A stretch of DNA of 59,080 bases from positions 1-59,080 of the forward strand of contig BGOG01000009.1 in assembly GCA_003569125.1 (NCBI GenBank). The letters run 5' to 3'. Made by a program: the position numbers and the translations under genes. The stretch is from Acidimicrobiaceae bacterium (GTDB taxonomy: Bacteria > Actinomycetota > Acidimicrobiia > Acidimicrobiales > Ilumatobacteraceae). Positions 32,932 to 40,436 of the stretch are shown one piece after another. Below the pieces are notes generated by a model, which did no database searches, had not been told where the DNA came from, and saw nothing but the letters and a program-made list of their open reading frames with translations. Each line of letters starts with the position of its first letter. Within the stretch, counting starts at the first letter, position 1.

Positions 32932-33611
32932 TTGCGAAGACCAATCAACACGGCACACGCCGCCACCAAGATAGGAATGCCGATTGGCAGAAATGAAATC
33001 GAAATCAAACACAACGCACCACCGAGCGCGGCTGCCTGACGACCAAGTTTCGAACGCAAATGCGGCAACAACATCACGATGAACGCAGCAGGAAACGCAA
33101 TGTCTAAGCCAAACTTCTGTGGGTCGATTGCGTTACCCGCCAATGCACCAATCAATGTGCCGAGATTCCAAAAACTAAACAGACCGATCCCGGTCGTCCA
33201 GAATGCAATTTTTCGTAGCCGTGGCGACTCTTGGGCTAGTGCCAGTGCGGTCGTTTCATCGATCACGAAATGTGCTGCGAATAATCGACGCGGCAAACTA
33301 CCTGCCATTGATTTCGCCGACGACGAAAGTGCAAGACCATAAACGAAGTTGCGCGCGGCCAACAATGCTGCGCCGCCAAAAGCAGCCGCCACCGAGCCAC
33401 CAGCACCAACAACACTCATCGCAGAAAACTGTGACGCACCTGTGAACACAAAAAGCGAAAGCGCGCAGGTCTGCCACACGGTGGCACCTGCACTAACCGA
33501 GGCGACACCAAATGACAACGCAAAAACACCAACTGCGCCACCCAAAGTCAAACTTGCGATGACTACTCGTCTTACTGCGGGCTCGCTCAATGGTGCAAAA
33601 AATCGCTTCAC
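32928..33611 (-). CDS. azlC: Branched-chain amino acid permease large subunit (AzlC)
   Basis: A protein of about 227 residues with several membrane helices. AzlC marks are the ALSFGVASVSAGATVWQ opening, FTGASQFSAMSVVGAGGSVAAA, the AARNFVYGLALSS helix, and RRLFAAHFVIDETTALALAQ. I chose GTG 33611, 13 bases after the meaB stop; upstream frame extension overlaps meaB. Together with AzlD it should export branched-chain amino acids. It is the third gene of the Nfu-meaB-azlC-azlD unit. Confidence 0.86.
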   Translation of the reverse strand: MKRFFAPLSEPAVRRVVIASLTLGGAVGVFALSFGVASVSAGATVWQTCALSLFVFTGASQFSAMSVVGAGGSVAAAFGGAALLAARNFVYGLALSSSAKSMAGSLPRRLFAAHFVIDETTALALAQESPRLRKIAFWTTGIGLFSFWNLGTLIGALAGNAIDPQKFGLDIAFPAAFIVMLLPHLRSKLGRQAAALGGALCLISISFLPIGIPILVAACAVLIGLRK

Positions 33612-33624
33612 GCAAAGAATAATT

Positions 33625-34587
33625 TCACTGAAGTATTCCTTGCAACATTTCGTCGGCGCTCGACCATGGATCGCGTGAACGCGACAGCATTTCGTTTTGA
33701 ATTTCTTCCCAGCGATCACCGGTGCAAATCTCTCGCGCACGATGCTCGAGGCGTCGCTCAATAATTGCTCTCAGTTCATTGCGCAATCGTTGGTCACGGC
33801 GCTTGGCCAGCGAGCCATCGGTTGTTGCATACTGACGATGTTCGTCGATCGCGCTCCATAATCCTGCAGCCCCTTCACCGGTTGTGCCGACAGTCGTGAC
33901 GATTGTCGGTCGCCACGCATCATTTGAAAAATCAGAAAGTTCAAGCATCTGTTCGAGATCGCGACGAGTTTGATCGACACCTGGTCGGTCGGCTTTGTTG
34001 ATCACAAAAATATCAGCGATCTCAAGCAAGCCGGCCTTGTTTGCTTGCACCGAATCGCCCCAACCCGGGTTGACGACTACGACGATCGTGTCGGCATTGC
34101 GCGCAATTTCAACTTCGACTTGTCCGACACCCACCGTCTCAACCAACGTGCATGGTGAACCAATTGCGTCGAGCAATCTCACTGCCTCGCTCGTGGCCAG
34201 TGACAGCCCACCCAAGTGTCCGCGCGTCGCCATGCTGCGAATAAATACGCCGGCATCGGTGGCATGATTTTGCATTCGCACTCGGTCACCCAAAATTGCG
34301 CCACCGGTGAACGGCGACGAAGGGTCAATCGCCAATACCGAAACTGTTTGGTCAAGAGATCGAATATGCCCGATCAACGCAGAAGTCAGCGTGCTCTTGC
34401 CTGCACCTGGCGCACCAGTGATGCCGACAACATAACCGTTTCCGGTTTTGGGATAAACCAACCGCCCGACGGTTCTCGCGTCGTCACCGCCGCGCTCAAT
34501 CAGCGACAACAATCTTGCGAGCGCCGAACGATCACCGCTACAAGCCGCCACAAATAGACTTGCGATTTCTGGCGAGCGACTTTCCAT
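33625..34587 (-). CDS. meaB: MeaB/ArgK-type G3E GTPase (methylmalonyl-CoA mutase chaperone)
   Basis: A 320-residue P-loop GTPase. Walker A is GITGAPGAGKSTLTSALI, switch II-like DPSSPFTGGAILGDRVRM, and the TVETVGVGQVEVEI and INKADRPG blocks contain the GTP base-recognition NKxD. MeaB loads and protects the adenosylcobalamin of methylmalonyl-CoA mutase; no mutase lies in the window, so the target is inferred. ATG 34587 is preferred to an in-frame TTG at 34593. It precedes azlC. Confidence 0.9.
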   Translation of the reverse strand: MESRSPEIASLFVAACSGDRSALARLLSLIERGGDDARTVGRLVYPKTGNGYVVGITGAPGAGKSTLTSALIGHIRSLDQTVSVLAIDPSSPFTGGAILGDRVRMQNHATDAGVFIRSMATRGHLGGLSLATSEAVRLLDAIGSPCTLVETVGVGQVEVEIARNADTIVVVVNPGWGDSVQANKAGLLEIADIFVINKADRPGVDQTRRDLEQMLELSDFSNDAWRPTIVTTVGTTGEGAAGLWSAIDEHRQYATTDGSLAKRRDQRLRNELRAIIERRLEHRAREICTGDRWEEIQNEMLSRSRDPWSSADEMLQGILQ

Positions 34588-34603
34588 ATTCAAAAACTAC
34601 TTT

Positions 34604-34834
34604 CTAAACAGCCACGACCTCGGTGATGCCATCAATGCGATCGCGCATGATGCGTTCAATCCCCGCTTTAAGAGTTTGATCCGACGCGGGGCATGTGCCA
34701 CATGCACCAGTCAGCGTGACACTCACAACTCCAGTGGCTTCGTCAACTTCGCGCAAAATAATATCGCCACCGTCGGCTTGAAGCGCGGGGCGAATAACTT
34801 CGATTGTTTCTTCGACTTGTGTACGAATTGACAC
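34604..34834 (-). CDS. NifU C-terminal-domain (Nfu-like) iron-sulfur protein
   Basis: A 76-residue Nfu domain: the start is MSIRTQVEETIEVIRPALQADGGDI, and the Fe-S cysteines are in GACGTCPAS (CxxC). It carries and transfers [4Fe-4S] clusters. It is the first gene of a minus-strand unit that continues with meaB. It also fits with the window's cluster users LeuC and the ferredoxin, but this is a general link. Confidence 0.9.
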   Translation of the reverse strand: MSIRTQVEETIEVIRPALQADGGDIILREVDEATGVVSVTLTGACGTCPASDQTLKAGIERIMRDRIDGITEVVAV

Positions 34835-34908
34835 TTAACCAACCTGACTATTTTGAAGACTTGGATAATTACTAGATTTTTAATTGATCAACCCTCTACG
34901 ATACGAGG

Positions 34909-35037
34909 GTGCTTGCTCACCAAGGTGGTTGGGATGAAATTCTCTTGGTTGCGGGACCAATTATCGTGATAATTGTGGTGTTGTGGCAGGCAACACGTCG
35001 CGTTAAACGCGAGTCACATCAGCGCCAAGACCACTAA
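34909..35037 (+). CDS. Small single-pass membrane protein (42 residues)
   Basis: A short frame from GTG 34909 encodes MLAHQGGWDEILLVAGPI and then a hydrophobic helix (VIIVVLWQA) and a basic, His/Gln-rich tail (TRRVKRESHQRQDH). The acidic N terminus, one helix and positive C-terminal side look like a real small membrane protein of the kind common in actinobacteria. A GAGG purine run lies just upstream. It reads in the 170-base gap between the Nfu and murA genes and overlaps the murA 3' end on the other strand by 35 bases. Function is unknown. The evidence is reading-frame and composition only. Confidence 0.5.
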   Translation: MLAHQGGWDEILLVAGPIIVIIVVLWQATRRVKRESHQRQDH

Positions 35038-36272
35038 GTCGCCCGACGATGTCGTCGTAGCCGCGATCAATGTGATGAATTTCGCTGATCACTGTTTCGC
35101 CGTGCGCGGCCAATCCCGCCACGATTAGGGCGGCCCCAGCACGAATATCTGGCGCAGTAACGGCTGTGCCAATCAAATGATCGACGCCTTTGACAACTGC
35201 ATGGTGACCGTCAATTCGAATGTCCGCGCCGAGTTTGCACAACTCTTCGATATATCTAAAACGACCAGGAAAAAGATTTTCGGTAACGATGCCGACACCG
35301 TTTGAAACCGAGTTCATCGCCACGAGTAACGGTTTGTAGTCGGTTGCAATGCCTGGATACGGCAAGGTCGCAAAATCAATTGCGTTCAATCGATCGGGAG
35401 CAGTTACTCGCAACCCGTCGCGACTCGGAATAATAGACACACCCATCTGCGTGTATTTATCGATCACCATTTCCATATGTTCTGATCTCGCGCCACGAAT
35501 CTGAACATCGCCACCGGCAATCGCAACTGCAGCGATGTATGTTGCCGCTTGCACTCGGTCGTTGACCACCGAGTGACGAACACCGTGTAGCGAACCTTTC
35601 TCAGAGCCATGAATCGTTAGCCGCGAACTACCGATGCCTTCAATTTGCGCACCCATCGCCACGAGCATGTTGCATAAGTCGCCTATTTCTGGTTCGCGCG
35701 CAGCGTTGTCAATGATCGTCGTGCCTTTGGCATAAATTGCCGCCGTCAAAAGATTTTCGGTTGCGCCGACACTGGCAAACGAAAGTTCAATTTCTGCGCC
35801 GTGCAGTTGTTCGGCAAATGCATTTATGTTCAAAAGATTTTGCTCGATCGTCGCACCCATTTTTTCTAGGCCGTTGATGTGCAAATCAATTGGCCGACCA
35901 CCAAAATCGTCGCCACCTGGCCAGTTGATGATTGCCCGCCCGTAATGAGTTAGTAGCGGGCCCAGCACATTGATACTGGCGCGAATCTTGTCGACATTTT
36001 CAAACGGCGCTTCGGTCGAGATATTGCCCGTATTCGTCAGCGAAAGTTCATGTGGCCCGAGACGCTTGGTCGAAACCCCGAGCGCCGTCAACAAATCTGA
36101 CATCGTGTCGACATCGGCAATTGCCGGCACATTGGTCAGCACATACTCGCCTTCTGCAAGCAAAGTGGCGGCCATCAACTTGAGCACCGAGTTTTTTGGC
36201 GCCAGGAACCTGCACATTGCCCGAAAGTGGCCCCGAACGGCGAACAATTATTCGTGGCGACTCATTATTCAT
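35003..36272 (-). CDS. murA: UDP-N-acetylglucosamine 1-carboxyvinyltransferase (frame break near the N terminus)
   Basis: Two overlapping frames give one MurA of about 420 residues: the first starts MNNESPRIIVRRSGPLSGNV and reads to VPGAK, the second from NSVLKLMAATLLAEGEYVL. They join if one base is removed from the T6 run 36192-36197 (AAAAAA to AAAAA on the coding strand). The enzyme starts peptidoglycan synthesis by adding enolpyruvate to UDP-GlcNAc. The catalytic-Cys loop is changed: where most MurA have PGGCTIGARP, this protein has PGGDDFGGRP, an Asp as in mycobacteria, which is linked to fosfomycin resistance. The gene is essential, so the break is probably an artefact. Confidence 0.9.
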
Positions 36273-36294
36273 GACATTTCAGTATGCTCCCGCA

Positions 36295-37527
36295 GTGAGC
36301 AGAAAACGCCAAACACCAGTCTTGACGCCTCGTCAACGCACGATTCTGTGGCTTCTCGCCTTGGCCTGCTTGCCGGCAACTTACGCCAACACACTGTTTA
36401 CACAAACAGTTGCTTATGCCGCACAAGATTTCGGTGTCTCCGAACAAGGACAAGGAATCGGCGCGGCAATAATTCGATGGGGAGTAGTAATCGCGCTTCC
36501 ACTCACGGCACTCGCCGATCGCATCGGGCGTCGTCGCCTAATTATTTGTTGCGCGTTTGGTGCACCCATTATTACTGCTCTCGGCGGACTCGCACCATCT
36601 TTTGCCATTCTTGTAGCGACACAAACTGTTGGTCGTCCACTTGCACTCGTGTTAACTATTTTGATCGGCATCGTCGCCACCGAAGAAATGTCGAGTGAAT
36701 CTCGGGCTTGGTCGATCAGCGTTCTCGGTATTGCCGCAGGTTTTGGTGCAGGCATCGCGCTCGCCGCACTGCCGATCGCCGATCTCGGCGCTGACTCATG
36801 GCGAATAATTTATGCGATCTCTCTCGTATGGGTATTCTTGGCGATTGTTTTGCAACGACAAATGCCAGAAACAACTCGGTTCATTGAGCGTCATGAAAAA
36901 AATCTCAAGTCAGCAACGCACATCGACAAATCAAGATTATTGACGCAGAGCCTCGTCGCAATTTTCGGCAACATTTTTATTGCCGCCTCGTCTATATTCC
37001 AAATTCGTTATCTACGCGACGTACGCGAATACTCCGCGGTCACGATCACTGCGTTCACCTTGATCACGGGCACACCAGCATCAATCGGTTTGCTTGTAGG
37101 TGGTCGCGTCGCCGACTCGCGCGGACGGCGACTTCTGTCGGCGATTACGTTTCCGCTTGGTGCAATATTTCTGACGCTCGCCTTCAGTACAAGCGGTAAA
37201 CCGATGTGGCTCGCCTCTTTTAGTGGGGGTATCTGCCTGGGTCTCGCCTACCCAGCAATGGCTGTATATCGCGGAGAAATGTTTCCGACATTGCATCGCT
37301 CTTTTGCGTCGGGTGTGATCATGACCGCGTCGCTAATCGGTGGCAGTGTCGGTCTCATTGGTGCAGGATATTTTTTGAATCGAGACGTCAGTTATGGAAC
37401 CGTCATGAGTTGGCTTGCAGTCGGGCCGATTCTCGCCGGAATTTTGGTTTACACGACATTTCCAGAATCAGCGCATCGCGAACTCGAAGAACTCAACCCG
37501 CAAGATGTTACGACGGCAATGCCATAA
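36295..37527 (+). CDS. MFS transporter (sugar-phosphate/multidrug-like)
   Basis: A protein of about 410 residues with 12 membrane helices. The loop 2-3 motif ADRIGRRRLIICCAFGAP and the loop 8-9 repeat VADSRGRRLLSAI are typical MFS marks, with the PMWLASFSGGICLGLAYPA helix later. The substrate is unknown; length and motifs suit the DHA1/ACS families. GTG 36295 (MSRKRQ) is the preferred start. An ATG at 36271 overlaps the murA ATG on the other strand by two bases and would leave no promoter space. The gene overlaps the convergent alpha/beta hydrolase gene. Confidence 0.82.
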   Translation: MSRKRQTPVLTPRQRTILWLLALACLPATYANTLFTQTVAYAAQDFGVSEQGQGIGAAIIRWGVVIALPLTALADRIGRRRLIICCAFGAPIITALGGLAPSFAILVATQTVGRPLALVLTILIGIVATEEMSSESRAWSISVLGIAAGFGAGIALAALPIADLGADSWRIIYAISLVWVFLAIVLQRQMPETTRFIERHEKNLKSATHIDKSRLLTQSLVAIFGNIFIAASSIFQIRYLRDVREYSAVTITAFTLITGTPASIGLLVGGRVADSRGRRLLSAITFPLGAIFLTLAFSTSGKPMWLASFSGGICLGLAYPAMAVYRGEMFPTLHRSFASGVIMTASLIGGSVGLIGAGYFLNRDVSYGTVMSWLAVGPILAGILVYTTFPESAHRELEELNPQDVTTAMP

Positions 37528-38092
37528 TCCAGTTAGCAACTACTTCGGCAACTTCGTCATCTTTGTTTTTGAGATCGTGGCGAGCGCCGTTCATCCATTC
37601 GTGAGTCACCGCGCTACCAATAGTTGCAGTTGCATTTTTTAACTCTTCAACCGTGCCGAACTCGTCTCGCGTTCCACTGACAAATAAACTTCGCACATTG
37701 ATTCGTGGCAAATGCTCGATGCGCAATTTTTCGGGTTGTTTTGGCGGATGCAACGGATAACAAATGCAAACGAGTGCGGCAACATCAAGTTGTTGCACGG
37801 TATCGGTGATCGCCATACTGCACATTCGCCCGCCCATTGAGCGACCGCCGATAACGATTTGATTCGTCGGGCAATCCCAATCTTTTGAGGCTTCAAGCAC
37901 TGCATCTCGCACGGTTTTAATTAACACAGGTGCGCGATCAGGAAATCTTTTGCCGTTGAGGCGATAGGCAAAGTCAACCCGACGGACGTTTATTTCTGGC
38001 TGAGATTTATTGATAGTGGTTTCAATAGCGACAAGTGATTGATGGTTGGCGTTCGTCCCAGCACCAGGAAATAAAATGACGCCCGAAATCAC
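37508..38092 (-). CDS. KANL3/Tex30-type alpha/beta hydrolase
   Basis: A 194-residue alpha/beta hydrolase starting VILFPGAGTNANHQSLVAI. The nucleophile elbow is GGRSMGGRMCSM with catalytic Ser, the acid region FVSGTRDEFGTVEEL, and the His GARHDLK; these fit the KANL3/Tex30 family of dienelactone-hydrolase-like proteins. The start is GTG 38092. Its 3' end overlaps the MFS gene by 20 bases on the opposite strand. A 26-base tandem repeat follows just upstream. The substrate is unknown. Confidence 0.78.
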   Translation of the reverse strand: MISGVILFPGAGTNANHQSLVAIETTINKSQPEINVRRVDFAYRLNGKRFPDRAPVLIKTVRDAVLEASKDWDCPTNQIVIGGRSMGGRMCSMAITDTVQQLDVAALVCICYPLHPPKQPEKLRIEHLPRINVRSLFVSGTRDEFGTVEELKNATATIGSAVTHEWMNGARHDLKNKDDEVAEVVANWIMALPS

Positions 38093-38100
38093 AAATCAGC

Positions 38101-38152
38101 TAGCACACGTGTTTCTACGAGCGCAGTAGCACACGTGTTTCTACGAGCGCAG
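38101..38152. repeat. 26-bp perfect tandem duplication
   Basis: TAGCACACGTGTTTCTACGA plus six bases is repeated exactly twice (38101-38126, 38127-38152), with a third partial copy starting at 38153. The second unit contains the stop codon of the J-domain gene (38141-38143). Confidence 0.9.
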
Positions 38153-38851
38153 TAGCACTCGGCGGGCTTCGCCGAGATCTTCGATTGATTTGCCGGCAGT
38201 TGAGATGTCGCCACCATGATCGGGGTGCACACTTCGCAATACAGAGCGATACCGCTCTTGCACTTGGCGCTTCGACGGTTTAATCGTTCCTTCTGGAAAT
38301 CCAAGAAGTTCGAGTGCCCATGCTCGCGGGTCTGCGAGTGCAGAAATGCTCGTTGCCGAACTTCCGGCAAGGAACGAAATAAATGAAGCGTCAAGCGGCC
38401 CTCGCCATCTCATCGAACGATTGACCACGGTCGTCAAAGATTTTCGCGACGGATCATCAAGTCTTTCAATCGCATATATTGCGCCGAGAACCTGCGCCAA
38501 CGCGCTACCGCTCGCATCAAATTTAAATTGAAGCTTGTCTTGGTCTCCAACTAGTTGATGCAAACTTTTTGTGAGTCCGTGTCTGTCAATTTGAAGTCGA
38601 TGTCGCAATCGTGGTTGCACAACTCTCTCGCCGCGTTCGATCTGGGCGATCAAACGATGTATGTCTGGCACGAGATCTTCATCAATCTCACCAAAATGCG
38701 CAGATACGACTCCACCCAGCAGAACTCCCCCGAGTCCTGGTGAGTGATCAGTCGGAAGAACAAGATTGCCGATCGACAATCGACGCGTCGGAGTGAACGG
38801 TCTCGAATGCCAAATCTCAAGTTCGGCTAAAACCGTTTGAGTTTCAGACAT
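38141..38851 (-). CDS. J-domain-like protein
   Basis: A 236-residue protein starting MSETQTVLAELEIWHSRP. The first 160 residues look unlike known families (RRLSIGNLVLPTDHSPGLGG, IHRLIAQIERGER). The end is a J domain: WALELLGFPEGTIKPSKRQVQERYRSVLRSVHPDHGGD has the Asp of the HPD loop and the helix II basic face used to bind DnaK. It would be a co-chaperone whose N-terminal part recruits a client. The start ATG 38851 overlaps the 3' end of the upstream acidic-protein gene; the stop lies in the tandem duplication. Confidence 0.72.
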   Translation of the reverse strand: MSETQTVLAELEIWHSRPFTPTRRLSIGNLVLPTDHSPGLGGVLLGGVVSAHFGEIDEDLVPDIHRLIAQIERGERVVQPRLRHRLQIDRHGLTKSLHQLVGDQDKLQFKFDASGSALAQVLGAIYAIERLDDPSRKSLTTVVNRSMRWRGPLDASFISFLAGSSATSISALADPRAWALELLGFPEGTIKPSKRQVQERYRSVLRSVHPDHGGDISTAGKSIEDLGEARRVLLRS

Positions 38852-39374
38852 TTGCACGCAAAATCGCAAACAGTCGACCTGCGAGATCCATTGCGGTTGA
38901 TTCGTCTGATTGTGCGCCACCAACAAGGGCTTCTTCGATTTGGCCCGCCAAATCTTTGATTTGTCGCCACACTGATTCGCTGGTCTCACCGGGCGCACTC
39001 GCACCATCAATTTCTTCGAGCAATCGTTCTAATGTGCGAATCGAATTCGTATCCGATGGGTTACGCGAAATTCGCTGTGCCAGTGCAGATAATTGTCCAA
39101 GAACTTTAGAATCTGCGGCGGCGTCAATATCTTCGTCATCATCATCGCCGTCATCGTCATCATCACTGTCATTGATCGCAATATTATTTTCAATCTCATC
39201 TAAAATATCTTCGACTTCGCTTTCAACTGCCGACGCAACAAGTAAAACAGTTTGCTCCCATTTATGGGCGATACCAGATTCAATAAGTATGGTCGTCAAT
39301 TCGGCGCGAGCATTCGGCGTCCATTCGTCCAACTCCCATTCGGTAATCGGCGCGTTTAAATCAAGTTCGCTCAC
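38844..39374 (-). CDS. Hypothetical acidic protein
   Basis: A 176-residue protein with an N-terminal helical domain (MSELDLNAPITEWELDEWTPNARAEL), an Asp/Glu stretch (NDSDDDDDGDDDDEDIDA, residues about 68-85) and a helical C-terminal half (SVWRQIKDLAGQIEEAL). No catalytic motif. The acidic tract comes from GAT-rich codons. It precedes and slightly overlaps the J-domain gene, so the two may act together. Family unknown. Confidence 0.58.
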   Translation of the reverse strand: MSELDLNAPITEWELDEWTPNARAELTTILIESGIAHKWEQTVLLVASAVESEVEDILDEIENNIAINDSDDDDDGDDDDEDIDAAADSKVLGQLSALAQRISRNPSDTNSIRTLERLLEEIDGASAPGETSESVWRQIKDLAGQIEEALVGGAQSDESTAMDLAGRLFAILRANV

Positions 39375-39430
39375 GTGCCGAACGCTAGTTGCTTATTGAC
39401 GCACTGCGACATTGCGCTAACATCTCTGAG

Positions 39431-40423
39431 ATGCCACTTGAACAACGACCAGATCGTAACTTGGCCCTTGAGTTAGTGCGTGTTACCGAGTCTGCCGCGT
39501 TGGCCGCCTCGAAATGGGTTGGCCGTGGCGATAAAAATGCAGCCGACGGTGCGGCGGTCGACGCGATGCGCAACTTGCTCGACACCGTAAATATGGATGG
39601 CATCGTCGTCATCGGCGAGGGTGAAAAAGACGAAGCGCCAATGTTGTTCAACGGCGAACGGGTCGGCAACGGCTCAAAGCCTTTGACCGATGTGGCTGTT
39701 GATCCAATTGACGGCACGACGCTCACATCACTTGGTCGCAACAATGCGCTGTCTGTGCTGGCGGTTGCTGAACGCGGCACGATGTTTAATCCTGGGCCAT
39801 GCGTATACATGGAGAAAATCGCCGTGTCGGCTGCGGCGGCCAACGCGATTGATATAAATGTTTCGCCGACGAAAAATCTCAGAGAAATCGCGAGGGCGAC
39901 CAAAAAATCACTCAACGATCTTGTCGTTGTGATTTTAGAGCGACCACGACACGACGAGTTGATCTCCGAAGTTCGCAGTTGTGGTTGTCGGATTCACTTA
40001 ATCAGCGACGGTGACATCGCCGGTGCGATTGCCGCTGCTTCGCCACATGTTGGTGTCGATGTGTTGATGGGCATCGGTGGCACGCCCGAAGGTGTTACCG
40101 CTGCGGCTGCGCTCAAAAGTCTGGGTGGTCAGATCTTGGGCAAGTTGTGGGTCAAGAATGACGCCGAAGCAAAGATTGCAAAAGATGCTGGGTACGACTT
40201 GTCGAGAGTTTTGACGGTCAATGATTTGTGCAGTGGCGACGATGTGTTTTTTGCCGCGACTGGTGTCACCGATGGCGAACTGCTTCGTGGCGTGCGCTAC
40301 GACTCGTATGGTGCGCGGTCACAAAGTTTGGTGATGCGCAGCCGCAGCGGCACCGTGCGCGTGATCGACACGCAGCACCGTCTCGATCGTATCGGTCAAT
40401 ACTCGTCAGCCGAATTTCGCTAA
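39431..40423 (+). CDS. glpX: Fructose-1,6-bisphosphatase class II
   Basis: A 330-residue GlpX-type enzyme. Metal and phosphate motifs are VIGEGEKDEAPML and VDPIDGTTLTSLGR, with the later GIGGTPEGVTAAAALK and the carboxyl part YDSYGARSQSLVMRSRSGT. It hydrolyses fructose-1,6-bisphosphate in gluconeogenesis. ATG 39431 is the first family-consistent start; upstream frame residues do not fit. It reads divergently from the acidic-protein gene and converges with the next gene. Confidence 0.93.
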   Translation: MPLEQRPDRNLALELVRVTESAALAASKWVGRGDKNAADGAAVDAMRNLLDTVNMDGIVVIGEGEKDEAPMLFNGERVGNGSKPLTDVAVDPIDGTTLTSLGRNNALSVLAVAERGTMFNPGPCVYMEKIAVSAAAANAIDINVSPTKNLREIARATKKSLNDLVVVILERPRHDELISEVRSCGCRIHLISDGDIAGAIAAASPHVGVDVLMGIGGTPEGVTAAAALKSLGGQILGKLWVKNDAEAKIAKDAGYDLSRVLTVNDLCSGDDVFFAATGVTDGELLRGVRYDSYGARSQSLVMRSRSGTVRVIDTQHRLDRIGQYSSAEFR

Positions 40424-40436
40424 CGCGTCTCAGCGC

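Noticed and set aside
39120-39180. GAT/CAT-rich simple repeat
   Set aside because: It encodes the poly-Asp stretch of the acidic protein in frame, so it needs no separate repeat explanation.
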